64,000 nucleotides of DNA, from positions 124,001 through 188,000 of the forward strand of contig NZ_CAOJCM010000006.1 in NCBI RefSeq assembly GCF_948329825.1. The letters are read 5' to 3'. Below the pieces are notes generated by a model, which did not search any database, was not told the origin of the DNA, and saw only the letters and a list, made by a program, of their open reading frames with translations. Numbering within the stretch: position 1 is the first letter of the stretch; each line of letters starts with the position of its first letter. This DNA is from Paenibacillus sp. JJ-100 (GTDB lineage: Bacteria > Bacillota > Bacilli > Paenibacillales > Paenibacillaceae). Positions 37,627-45,362 of this stretch are shown here, one piece after another. Both the position numbers and the translations under genes were made by a program.

Positions 37627-38202
37627 TTATACGTCTTCGGAAAGATGGCGAAGCCCATGGAGAAAGGCGGTTACGGTCAGACGCAGACTGTCGTCTGGAC
37701 TGAAATCCATGCCGAAGCCGTCTTGTGCCTCAACCGAGGCAAAACCATGGCAGAGGCTGCGCAATCCCCTCACCGCATGCAAGGCCTGTGCTTCGGTGAG
37801 AGGGTATGGCTGCAGGGTGTGCAGCAGCATGTTCAGCAGAGCTGTTTTGCATGCCACGAGCTGAGGTTCGTTCAGATCGGGCGCATGATATGAAGCTTCG
37901 TAGAGCCCGGGATGCTGGCGAACGAAGCTCAAGTAGGCGGCGGCAATGGCTTGAATCGCCTCGTCGCCGGTGCGGTCTGCCGCAGCCTCGGTTAGGGCAA
38001 GGCCAAGCTGTTGCACGGACATCAGCGCCAGCTCCTGGCGAAGCCCGGGGAGCCCGCTGATGTGGTTGTAGAGCGACGGCGAGCGCACATCCAACCGCTT
38101 CGCAAGAGCGGCAAGGGTCAGCGCCTCAAAGCCGTCGCTGTCTGCGATCTGGACTGCGGCGCTGAGCAATGCGCCGCGATCCAGACCTTGCCGGGGGCTC
38201 AT
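37627..38202 (-). CDS. TetR-family transcriptional regulator
   Basis: N-terminal helix-turn-helix 'LTLAALAKRLDVRSPSLYNHI' (about 29-49) and a ~130-residue ligand domain of the WHG type ('YLSFVRQHPGLYEASYHAPDL', 'RGLRSLCHGFASVE'). ATG 38202 overlaps the stop of the MBL hydrolase gene, so the two are co-transcribed. Two palindromes upstream of the operon are its likely binding sites. The gene is clearly GC-richer than its neighbours. Confidence 0.92.
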   Translation of the reverse strand: MSPRQGLDRGALLSAAVQIADSDGFEALTLAALAKRLDVRSPSLYNHISGLPGLRQELALMSVQQLGLALTEAAADRTGDEAIQAIAAAYLSFVRQHPGLYEASYHAPDLNEPQLVACKTALLNMLLHTLQPYPLTEAQALHAVRGLRSLCHGFASVEAQDGFGMDFSPDDSLRLTVTAFLHGLRHLSEDV

Positions 38203-38924
38203 CGCTGCACCCCGGCTGGTTGCAGTCGCTGCTGTGCATCAGCGACTGCCGCGCGCATGGCCGCCGCGGGCTGGCGTAGCATCCGTCCGTGGCCAACGGC
38301 CAGCACGGATGGTTCCAGCTCCGCCAGACGCTTGGCGCTGGCTAGTGCCGCTTCGCGATTCCACGTGGCCAGCGCAGGGAAAGGGAAGAGCGGGCGCACA
38401 CGGCCAGACACGGCAAGGCCGCCGCGCACCTGATACGCATCGCCGGCGATGAGCACTCGGCTGCGTGTATCCATGAAGGCCATATGCCCCGGCGTATGGC
38501 CTGGAGAAGCAATAGCGACCAGCGATCCGATCTGATCGCCATCTTCGAGGAGCCGATCCGGCTTCGTCCGGACGGCTTTTGGCACACTGCCGCGTACCGG
38601 GGTCTGCGGCTCGTGTGCCAGAAGTGACGTGTCTCCGGTTAACAGCTTGGCATCTCGGCTGGAGATGCATACTTGAGCATCTGGGAGCACGTCTTTGAGA
38701 CCATCAAGTGCACCTATGTGATCTGCATGAGCATGGGTGAGGATAATGGTGGTAATCGGTTTTCCAAGAGAGCCCGCTGCTTCGAGGATACCTTTGAGAC
38801 TGAAGGGCATCCCTGCATCAATCAGGGTTAAACCGTGTTCTTCTTCAACAAGATAGACATTCACAGGGAAAATACGGGGGAAAAAGGTGACCTGGATGAC
38901 ATCGAATTCACGGGTGATACGCAT
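38199..38924 (-). CDS. MBL-fold metallo-hydrolase
   Basis: Zinc hydrolase of the metallo-beta-lactamase fold. Ligands: 'THAHADHIG' (HxHxDH), His in 'SPGHTPGHMAF', Asp in 'IAGDAYQ' and His in 'VGHGRML'. Start at ATG 38924 (MRITREFDVI) with AGGAGG 7 bases upstream; the frame extends to 38984 without one and would run through the operators. 241 residues, no signal peptide. Resembles general glyoxalase II/quorum-type hydrolases; substrate unknown. Coupled to the TetR gene. Confidence 0.9.
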   Translation of the reverse strand: MRITREFDVIQVTFFPRIFPVNVYLVEEEHGLTLIDAGMPFSLKGILEAAGSLGKPITTIILTHAHADHIGALDGLKDVLPDAQVCISSRDAKLLTGDTSLLAHEPQTPVRGSVPKAVRTKPDRLLEDGDQIGSLVAIASPGHTPGHMAFMDTRSRVLIAGDAYQVRGGLAVSGRVRPLFPFPALATWNREAALASAKRLAELEPSVLAVGHGRMLRQPAAAMRAAVADAQQRLQPAGVQR

Positions 38925-38940
38925 CGGAATTCCTCCTAAA

Positions 38941-38976
38941 ACTAATGATGTTAGTAATATAACTAATGCCATTAGT
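38941..38976. promoter_or_regulatory. Twin palindromic operators of MBL-TetR operon
   Basis: ACTAATGATGTTAGT at 38941-38955 and ACTAATGCCATTAGT at 38962-38976 share arms ACTAA..TTAGT; their centres are 21 bases apart, two helical turns. They lie 17-52 bases before the MBL start codon, ideal for repression by the TetR protein encoded in the operon. Confidence 0.75.
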
Positions 38977-39113
38977 TTATGCAATAGTTTTATTGGAAGT
39001 AATCGGATTCTCCTTAAATCAGACTGAAAATTCTTTTTACAAAAAAAGCGTTTTCAAATTGAAGATTAGCGATTATAATAATCACGTAAGCCCTTTCATA
39101 TGTCTATCTTATT

Positions 39114-39148
39114 GGAGCCCTTCGCGAAGCGAAAGGCTCACTTTTTTA
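39114..39148 (+). terminator. Orphan terminator-like hairpin
   Basis: Stem GAGCC-C-TTCGC with GCGAA-A-GGCTC (39115-39139) and a T-run at 39142-39147. No plus-strand gene ends before it; it may insulate the two divergent operons. Otherwise 38977-39264 shows nothing recognisable. Confidence 0.5.
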
Positions 39149-39264
39149 TGTCAAAGAGCTTGTGTAGTACTCTGAACACAGGATGATTTCAGCAGACGAC
39201 TGAGGGACTGTAAGTATTGATCTAACAGGAAAATTCATGCCTGACCGGGACCTGGATGGAGATG

Positions 39265-39302
39265 TTGACAAACATAACTGTTATTCATATAATAACAGTT
39301 AT
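39265..39302 (+). promoter_or_regulatory. Consensus sigma-A promoter embedded in a 29-base perfect palindrome
   Basis: TTGACA (39265-39270), 17-base spacer, TATAAT (39288-39293): a full-consensus promoter. Bases 39274-39302 form a perfect inverted repeat, arms ATAACTGTTATT and AATAACAGTTAT around CATAT, covering the spacer and -10. Each arm itself contains ATAAC-N-GTTAT. This is a likely operator for the Rrf2 regulator 54 bases downstream. Confidence 0.8.
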
Positions 39303-39355
39303 ACTTACCTTGGATTGAAGTTTATCGGTGTTTTATGCCGGGAAGGGAGTAAGTT

Positions 39356-39811
39356 ATGAACAGCGAATTTACCATTGCGGTACATTGTCTTGTTTTTCTC
39401 TCTATGAGAAGCGAGGGTATGGCCAACAGTGAAGACCTGTCACGCAGTGTGGGCACACACCCGGCCAGAGTCCGCAAGGTACTGAGTGTTCTGCGTAAAC
39501 ATGGCTACCTGGCTACGAAGGAAGGTGCGCATGGCGGGTATTTACTTAGCCGTCCAAGTGAAGAGATTAAGCTCGGAGAAGTGTACAGGCTTGTAGCCGG
39601 AGGTTCTTTGGGGCCAAGCTGGTGTTCAGGAGAGTCCGGTTCACCTTGTAAAGTATCTTCTAACATGCAGGGTGTGATGGGTGCTATATACGATGGAGGG
39701 GAAGAAGCGCTGAGTGCTTATTTCGACCGCATATCCATTCGTGATGTGAAGCAAAGTATTGATCGTGGTGATTGCCCGTTACCATTGGAGAGTTCATCTG
39801 CCAAAGAATAA
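39356..39811 (+). CDS. Rrf2-family transcriptional regulator (YwnA-like)
   Basis: Winged-helix repressor, 151 residues. HTH 'NSEDLSRSVGTHPARVRKVLSVLRKHGYL' and wing 'KEGAHGGYLLSRP' are diagnostic. Cys at 11, 90, 98 and 140 ('SWCSGESGSPCKV') could serve redox sensing or metal binding; the three-Cys [Fe-S] spacing of IscR/NsrR is not obvious. ATG 39356 follows a GGGAAGGGAG stretch. Very likely autoregulated through the palindrome at its promoter. A nitroreductase gene follows, consistent with an electrophile/redox stress response (inference). Confidence 0.9.
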   Translation: MNSEFTIAVHCLVFLSMRSEGMANSEDLSRSVGTHPARVRKVLSVLRKHGYLATKEGAHGGYLLSRPSEEIKLGEVYRLVAGGSLGPSWCSGESGSPCKVSSNMQGVMGAIYDGGEEALSAYFDRISIRDVKQSIDRGDCPLPLESSSAKE

Positions 39812-40101
39812 TTCTGATTCGTACGTACGGTGAATTGTGAATTCTATATTTTACGTGGCTCATGATGTGTATTAACCAGATCCGGGTGAGAAGTCTGAAT
39901 TGTAACAACATGCGTATGCTCCGGTGTGCAATGGTCTGAATGAAGAGGGAATTCCGGGCATAACGTGAACACAGATGGGAGAGTTCGTCTGCGCTGATGT
40001 TATTTTCGGAAAGCTTATGCTTGAGAGCGCACTGGCTTTCAAGATGTGCTTTGCGGACGTAAAAAACAATAAATTATAAACAGAACTAAGGAGTGGAACA
40101 C

Positions 40102-40728
40102 ATGTCGGTGACTGAACAAAATGAAACCCTTCGCGTGATTAGCGAACGCCACGCAGTTAAAAAGTATGAAAAAGGTGTTGTAATGCCTGAGGCTGATCTT
40201 AACGCGATCCTGACAGCAGCTTCTGAAGCACCGTCTTCCTGGAACCTGCAACACTGGAGATTCCTTGTGATTGAATCCGAAGCAGACAAAGCAAAATTGC
40301 TGCCGATTGCTTACGGTCAAAATCAGGTGGTTGACAGCTCCGTGACGATCGCCGTTCTTGGTGATCTGGAAGCAAACCGCAATACCTTTATTTATGATCA
40401 GGCTGTTGAAGCAGGTACGTTGCCTGCTGGAGTCCGTGACGCGCTGGTTGGGCAGATCAATGCAGCTTACCAGAGCCCGCAAATCGCTCGTGATGAAGCG
40501 ATTCGCAACGCTTCGTTTGCTTCTCAGAACATTATGCTTGCAGCACGTTCCCTGGGTTACGACACTTGCCCGATGGGTGGATACAACCCGCAGCAATTGA
40601 TTGAAACATTCAATATTCCTGAACGCTTCATTCCTACATTGCTGATTACGGTAGGTAAAGCTGCTGAGCCAGCTCGTCCATCCGGTCGTTTCCCATTATC
40701 TGATTTGGTTGTAAAAGGTTCTTTCTAA
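40102..40728 (+). CDS. NAD(P)H nitroreductase family protein (YodC/YdgI-like)
   Basis: FMN-dependent reductase, 208 residues. FMN contacts: 'SERHAVKKYEKG' near residue 20, 'SSWNLQHWRFLV' near 50-60, and 'GYDTCPMGGYNP' near 155-165. ATG 40102 lies 8 bases after AAGGAG; the in-frame GTG at 40093 is inside the ribosome site. Homologues reduce nitro compounds and quinones. A strong terminator follows. The gene is separated from the Rrf2 regulator by 290 bases that hold no gene. Confidence 0.93.
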   Translation: MSVTEQNETLRVISERHAVKKYEKGVVMPEADLNAILTAASEAPSSWNLQHWRFLVIESEADKAKLLPIAYGQNQVVDSSVTIAVLGDLEANRNTFIYDQAVEAGTLPAGVRDALVGQINAAYQSPQIARDEAIRNASFASQNIMLAARSLGYDTCPMGGYNPQQLIETFNIPERFIPTLLITVGKAAEPARPSGRFPLSDLVVKGSF

Positions 40729-40762
40729 GTCCATCTAAACGAGGATCATAGGCCATAATTCG

Positions 40763-40804
40763 AAGTGAGTACATTCCCCTTCACGGGGAGTACTCGCTTT
40801 TTTG
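40763..40804 (+). terminator. Intrinsic terminator after nitroreductase
   Basis: Strong hairpin AGTGAGTAC..CCCC / GGGG..GTACTCGCT followed by TTTTT. Confidence 0.9.
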
Positions 40805-41010
40805 CTTTTTTACCCTGTGCTAACGTGGGAAGATAGAAGATTACTGGCTTATCGAAAACAGGTGACTTCAATGACAACCGTACTCATGCAATTTCTAGTA
40901 GAACATCAATTGATAAACTAACTTCATTCAATGGAAACGAAACAAAGATGCAAGCAGAAACGTGACAGATGTTGCATCATATACAGCTCAGGATATACAA
41001 CTCAGGCTGA
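40805..41010. other. Intergenic region between terminators
   Basis: No gene or regulatory motif recognised between the nitroreductase terminator and the terminator of the convergent SLH gene. Confidence 0.4.
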
Positions 41011-41056
41011 ACAAACCCCGCAACCTTCCTAGGGAAGAAAGATGCGGGGTTTTCGG
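41011..41056 (-). terminator. Terminator of SLH-protein gene (probably bidirectional)
   Basis: Stem AACCCCGCA (41014-41022) with TGCGGGGTT (41043-41051), plus inner TTCC/GGAA pairing; T-rich on both strands. Confidence 0.8.
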
Positions 41057-41083
41057 TGTCTATACTTTAGCCTAAGGATAGTT

Positions 41084-41767
41084 CTACTTCTCCGGTGTTT
41101 CCGGAGTTTGCTCGGCATGGAACGATTCCATATGTTCGATTGCGTTGTACATCATCACCGCAGCTTCAGCGCGAGTAATGGTTTGCTTCGGATTGAACTG
41201 TCCGTTCGCATTCAGTGTGCTGATCTTCAGCACCAGGGAACGTTGCACTGCACCTTGGTACTCCGGCGTCAGCTCATTCTCGTCTGCCATGTCTACTGGC
41301 TTGATTTTGATCATAGGTAGACCGCCTTTGGCCTCAAGAGCTTGCATCAGGAACAACGTGTACTCTTCACGAGTAAGTGGCTTGGACGGATCAATATTTT
41401 GCGGCAGTTTGATGCTGTTGAACTGTGCACGGACGAAAGCATCACTGTACCAGACGCCATCTTTTACAGCGGAGAAATAATCACTCGGCACAGGCATTTT
41501 GATGAAACGAATAGCATCCAGGTTCAGATCCAGCCCGTCCACAATGAATTGAACACCTTGTGCGGTACTCAATTGTTCTTCTGGCTTGAACAAGCCGTCA
41601 GTGACTCCTTTGATGAATCCATCCTGATGGAGAGATTCGATCTTGTCTGCACCTGCAACGCTTTGAATATCAGTAAATTTAGAGGATGCAGCAAGAAGAG
41701 GACCTGCACTTATCGAGAGCGTGAGCAGTGTTCCTGCTGTGAAAGCAGCCATGTTTTTTTTCTTCAT
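41084..41767 (-). CDS. S-layer homology (SLH) domain protein
   Basis: Secreted cell-surface protein of 227 residues. Signal peptide ending near 'GPLLAASS'. SLH-like modules include 'KFTDIQSVAGADKIESLHQDGFIKGVTDGLFKPEEQLSTAQ' (split here by length, residues ~30-70) and a clear last one with 'GQFNPKQTITRAEAAVMMYNAI'. SLH domains bind pyruvylated wall polymer. It has no catalytic domain, so it is probably structural or a short surface protein. ATG 41767 has a weak GAGGCG site. Confidence 0.85.
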   Translation of the reverse strand: MKKKNMAAFTAGTLLTLSISAGPLLAASSKFTDIQSVAGADKIESLHQDGFIKGVTDGLFKPEEQLSTAQGVQFIVDGLDLNLDAIRFIKMPVPSDYFSAVKDGVWYSDAFVRAQFNSIKLPQNIDPSKPLTREEYTLFLMQALEAKGGLPMIKIKPVDMADENELTPEYQGAVQRSLVLKISTLNANGQFNPKQTITRAEAAVMMYNAIEHMESFHAEQTPETPEK

Positions 41768-41873
41768 GTCGGTACGCCTCGCTTCTCCAGGGAGTCTGAA
41801 TTCCCTTTGTATTAAAGTGATCTGCCCTATAGACGTCCGCTCTGTTCAAAAGGTTGCTGATATTCGGTTTAAA

Positions 41874-42785
41874 CTAACCTTTGGATTGGTTTCGATAATC
41901 TGTCGGTGACCGTCCCATCATTTTGCTGAATAGCCTTGAAAAATAGTATGGATCACTGAATCCCAGTTCAGAACTGATCTGTTTAACGGTCCAGTCGGTA
42001 AAATCAAGATAACGGCAGGAATGCTGAATTTTGAGTCGCAAAAAATAGTCAATCGGTGAATGGCCCGTCACCTGTTTGAACACTTGTGAATAATGTGGAA
42101 CGGACAAGCGTGCATGGGCCGCCAGTTCCTTGAGTGTGATTCCGCTCTCCAGATGTTCCAGCATATATTGTACAGACTGCTCTGCTGCTTGTTTGCTGCT
42201 CATCGCGGCGTGATCTGTTTCAACATTGTGAGACCCGTATGTAAGCAGTCCCAGCATATAACCGACAATCTGTGAGGCGAAGGTCATCGTTTGTAGAGAG
42301 TACCCAGTCTCCAGCGCACCGTAACATTCATGAAAAAGCTCCAGCCATCGCTGGACCTTCGCAGGTGGCATAGTTGAAATCTCTTGCGTTAACAACGAAT
42401 CAATATATGCATGGGCATGTTCACCCCGCAGGTGAAACCAGAAGATACTCCAAGGTTCTTCGGTATTGGCACCATAGACATGAGGAACCTGAGCGGGCAA
42501 AATAATCAAGTTCCCTGGCTGCACCTTACAGGTTTTGCCGTGATCCAGAGCATACCAGCCTGAGCCTTGCGTACAGTACATGAGAATGTGCGAATCACAT
42601 CCTTCTGGTCGATTGCGATAATGATGCTCCGCTTCATGAAAATAGCCAATGTCCGTGATATACAACCCCGACGTAATCGGGGAAGCTGCCGCTTCAAGCA
42701 ACAGGGATTCGGGTAACACCATGATTTTTTGCTGGCGGAATCCGTCTGACTTACGTAACAGGGGTGGGCGATGTGTTGGTCTCAT
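41874..42785 (-). CDS. AraC-family transcriptional regulator
   Basis: 303 residues. N-terminal cupin-like sensor ('GSGWYALDHGKTCKVQPGNLIILPAQVPHVYG') and two C-terminal helix-turn-helix motifs ('TLKELAAHARLSVPHYSQVFKQVTGHSPIDYF', split at ~residues 215-245, and 'VKQISSELGFSDPYYFSRLF'). These proteins usually respond to sugars. The start at ATG 42785 has no clear ribosome site; ATG 42722 is the next candidate. Divergent from the rhamnogalacturonan lyase gene, which it probably activates (inference). Confidence 0.9.
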   Translation of the reverse strand: MRPTHRPPLLRKSDGFRQQKIMVLPESLLLEAAASPITSGLYITDIGYFHEAEHHYRNRPEGCDSHILMYCTQGSGWYALDHGKTCKVQPGNLIILPAQVPHVYGANTEEPWSIFWFHLRGEHAHAYIDSLLTQEISTMPPAKVQRWLELFHECYGALETGYSLQTMTFASQIVGYMLGLLTYGSHNVETDHAAMSSKQAAEQSVQYMLEHLESGITLKELAAHARLSVPHYSQVFKQVTGHSPIDYFLRLKIQHSCRYLDFTDWTVKQISSELGFSDPYYFSRLFSKMMGRSPTDYRNQSKG

Positions 42786-42903
42786 AGATCATATTATGGT
42801 GAGAGAGGAAATCAGAGTCAATCTTGTTTTGAACCAAAGGAAGTATTTTATTACTAAATAAGACCTATAGATGGAATTTTATGTTTAATTTAAAATGATT
42901 ATA

Positions 42904-42939
42904 TTAAAGCGCTTACATAAAAGAGTGATAAGTTATACT
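42904..42939 (+). promoter_or_regulatory. Candidate cre site and promoter of rhamnogalacturonan lyase gene
   Basis: TGTAAGCGCTTTAA (minus strand, 42917-42904) matches the catabolite-responsive consensus TGWAANCGNTNWCA at 13 of 14 positions. It covers a weak -35 (CTTACA, 42912-42917), 16 bases before TATACT at 42934-42939. CcpA binding here would repress in glucose. Confidence 0.6.
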
Positions 42940-42999
42940 GCTTATCTTTAGATGCGCTACAGGACACTGGGCTTACCAATTCGATAGGGGAGGCTATGA

Positions 43000-44877
43000 A
43001 TGATGTCACAATTATCGCTCTGGAAGCGCACATGGCGGGCCGCTAGCATAACACTGCTGGTTTCAGCGCTGTTTGTCACTTCACCCGGTTTGATTCACAT
43101 GCCTGAAGCGCATGCAGCTGGTCCGAGGCAGATGGAATTTCTGGATCGCGGCGTGGTAGCGGTCAAGACGGGAAATGGTGTATTTGTCAGCTGGAGGCTA
43201 CTCGGAACAGAGGGGTCCAATGTGACCTTCAATGTGTATCGGGATGGCGTGAAAGTAAATGCTTCGCCCATAACAGGCAGCACCAATCTTCAGGATACGG
43301 GCGGGACCAACAGTTCGAAATATACGGTTCGTGCTGTTGTTGGCGGGACAGAGCAGGCCCCTTCTGCGGCTGCAAGTGTGTGGGGCAGCAATTATCTAAC
43401 CGTGCCGCTTCAAGTTCCAACAGGCGGTACGACACCGGATGGAGTAGCCTATACGTATAGTGCCAACGATGCCAGTGCAGGTGATCTGGACGGCGATGGT
43501 CAGTACGAATTGATTGTCAAATGGGACCCTTCTAACTCCAAGGATAATTCGCAGAGCGGTTATACTGGCGAAGTATTCATGGATGCATACAAATTAAATG
43601 GTACTCGGCTGTGGCGGATCAGTCTGGGCAAAAATATTCGCGCTGGTGCTCATTATACTCAGTTTATGGTGTACGATCTCGATGGAGACGGGAAGGCCGA
43701 GGTTGCGATGAAAACGGCGGACGGTACCCGCGATGGCACCGGCACGGTGATCGGGGATGGCAGCAAGGACTACCGAAACTCGAGCGGATATGTGTTATCC
43801 GGGCCCGAATTTCTGACCGTCTTCAACGGACAGACGGGGAAAGCGATGTCTACCGTAAATTATGAGCCCGCACGCGGCAATGTCTCCGATTGGGGAGACA
43901 ATTACGGCAATCGGGTCGACCGCTTTCTCGCGGCCATTGCCTATCTGGACGGGGAGCGCCCAAGTCTGGTTATGGCTCGCGGCTATTATACGCGAAGTGT
44001 GCTGGTAGCTTATAACTGGCGGAATGGACAACTGACCAAGCAATGGACCTTTGACTCTAATACCTCAGGCAACTCAGGGTATGCCGGACAGGGGAATCAT
44101 AATCTGAGTGTGGCGGATGTAGACGGGGATGGCAGGGACGAGATTGTTTATGGCGCAATGGCTGTTGACGATAACGGTAGAGGGCTGTATACGACTGGAT
44201 TAAAACACGGCGATGCGATGCATCTGAGTGATCTGGACCCGGACCGCGCGGGGCTGGAGGTGTTTCAGGTTCATGAGACACCGTCCAATGCCGGGGTATC
44301 GTTCCGCGATGCAGGGACAGGACAGCTCATCTGGGGGGTCAAAACGACGAAAGATGTGGGACGCGGCATGGCGGCGGATATTGACCCAAGGTACAAAGGT
44401 GCTGAAGTGTGGGCAGACGGCAGTCTGTACACAGCCAAAGGACAGAAGCTGGGTTCAACCCTCCCTTCCTCTACGAACTTCGGTATCTGGTGGGACGGCG
44501 ATCTGTTGCGTGAGCTGCTGGACAGCAACCGGATCGACAAATGGGACTATGCCAACAGCAAAACGATAAATCTGTTGACCGCTTCAGGCGTATCCTCTAA
44601 TAATGGCACCAAATCGACGCCGAGTCTGCAGGCAGATCTCTTCGGAGACTGGCGCGAGGAAGTGGTGTGGCGCACGAGTGACAGCTCGGCCTTGCGAATC
44701 TACACAACCACTGCCCTTACAGACAAACGCATCTATACATTGATGCATGATCCGGTATACCGCCTTGGCATTGCTTGGCAAAATGTAGCCTACAACCAGC
44801 CGCCGCACACCGGCTTTTATCTGGGGGAAGGCATGAATCCGCCTCCGATGCCAAATATCCGGTACGCGGGCAGATAA
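43000..44877 (+). CDS. Secreted rhamnogalacturonan lyase (polysaccharide lyase family 11)
   Basis: Cleaves the rhamnose-galacturonate backbone of pectin by beta-elimination outside the cell. Signal peptide ends near 'PEAHAAGPRQ'. The mature enzyme starts 'MEFLDRGVVAVKTGNGVFVSWRLLG' (split ~45-70), typical of YesW/YesX. Calcium-binding turns 'DLDGDGQYE', 'DLDGDGKAE' and 'DVDGDGRDE' line the beta-propeller. 625 residues, no carbohydrate-binding module. ATG 43000 has GGGGAGG upstream. Single-gene unit beside an AraC regulator with a cre-like promoter element. Confidence 0.93.
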   Translation: MMSQLSLWKRTWRAASITLLVSALFVTSPGLIHMPEAHAAGPRQMEFLDRGVVAVKTGNGVFVSWRLLGTEGSNVTFNVYRDGVKVNASPITGSTNLQDTGGTNSSKYTVRAVVGGTEQAPSAAASVWGSNYLTVPLQVPTGGTTPDGVAYTYSANDASAGDLDGDGQYELIVKWDPSNSKDNSQSGYTGEVFMDAYKLNGTRLWRISLGKNIRAGAHYTQFMVYDLDGDGKAEVAMKTADGTRDGTGTVIGDGSKDYRNSSGYVLSGPEFLTVFNGQTGKAMSTVNYEPARGNVSDWGDNYGNRVDRFLAAIAYLDGERPSLVMARGYYTRSVLVAYNWRNGQLTKQWTFDSNTSGNSGYAGQGNHNLSVADVDGDGRDEIVYGAMAVDDNGRGLYTTGLKHGDAMHLSDLDPDRAGLEVFQVHETPSNAGVSFRDAGTGQLIWGVKTTKDVGRGMAADIDPRYKGAEVWADGSLYTAKGQKLGSTLPSSTNFGIWWDGDLLRELLDSNRIDKWDYANSKTINLLTASGVSSNNGTKSTPSLQADLFGDWREEVVWRTSDSSALRIYTTTALTDKRIYTLMHDPVYRLGIAWQNVAYNQPPHTGFYLGEGMNPPPMPNIRYAGR

Positions 44878-44947
44878 GAGAAGGGCTGCATGTGGCAGCC
44901 CGGCTCAATGATGTGAATATGAGCAGCGAAGGTCTACACTTCGCGGA

Positions 44948-44986
44948 AGGGAACAACGGGCGAAGGTTCGTTGTTCCTCTTTTTTC
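44948..44986 (+). terminator. Terminator of rhamnogalacturonan lyase gene
   Basis: Stem AGGGAACAACG with CGTTGTTCCTCT followed by TTTTT. A smaller hairpin (GGGCTGC/GCAGCCC, 44883-44900) precedes it. Confidence 0.8.
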
Positions 44987-45023
44987 AAAGGAACAGAATT
45001 TCGTTAAAAGTGAGAAAAAACGT

Positions 45024-45052
45024 TTGACAGCTATCTAGACTGCCTTTATTAT
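45024..45052 (+). promoter_or_regulatory. Sigma-A promoter of sulfate transport operon
   Basis: TTGACA at 45024-45029, 17-base spacer, TATTAT at 45047-45052. A TATACGTATA palindrome overlaps the -10 and start region and could be an operator. Transcription would begin near 45060, giving a ~300-base leader. Confidence 0.75.
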
Positions 45053-45059
45053 ACGTATA

Positions 45060-45362
45060 TAACTTACTAAACAGGTAGGAATAATGTAATTGATTGAGGT
45101 TTTGTCAAATCAGTCATGACAGGCACAGCAGAGCAACACGATAGCCACTCGAACAGCATAACGTTCTCACCGTATAGACGGAGGAACACCACAGCGCATT
45201 TTACCGCATGAAGCATACACGGCCTTAGGTCGGCATGACTTGATGAAGGGGAGAGTGCGCAGGGGTTCCTCCGTCTCTTTGTTGTTCGGGTACAATTCGC
45301 GTTCTGCTGACCTGTAGCCTGTAGCTGATCATGCAAGTTTATATCGGGGGGAGTGTAAATTG
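45060..45362 (+). ncRNA. Structured 5' leader of sulfate transport operon (unassigned RNA element)
   Basis: A perfect 12-bp long-range stem pairs AGACGGAGGAAC (45176-45187) with GTTCCTCCGTCT (45265-45276). Below the loop a further GCGCA/TGCGC pairing extends it. It encloses ~57 bases with smaller hairpins (e.g. GGCC-TTA-GGTC around 45221-45231). A CTTTGTTG tract follows the stem, compatible with termination or sequestration. I find no S-box, T-box, or glycine/lysine riboswitch consensus. No coding frame with a ribosome site is present. Possible regulation by sulfur status is inference. Confidence 0.5.

Noticed and set aside
38011-38433. Plus-strand frames over MBL-TetR genes
   Set aside because: GC-rich shadows of two well-defined minus-strand genes.
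45060-45362. S-box or T-box riboswitch ahead of the sulfate operon
   Set aside because: I looked for the S-box GATGAAACC-type core and the T-box GGTGG-ACCGCG motif; neither is present.
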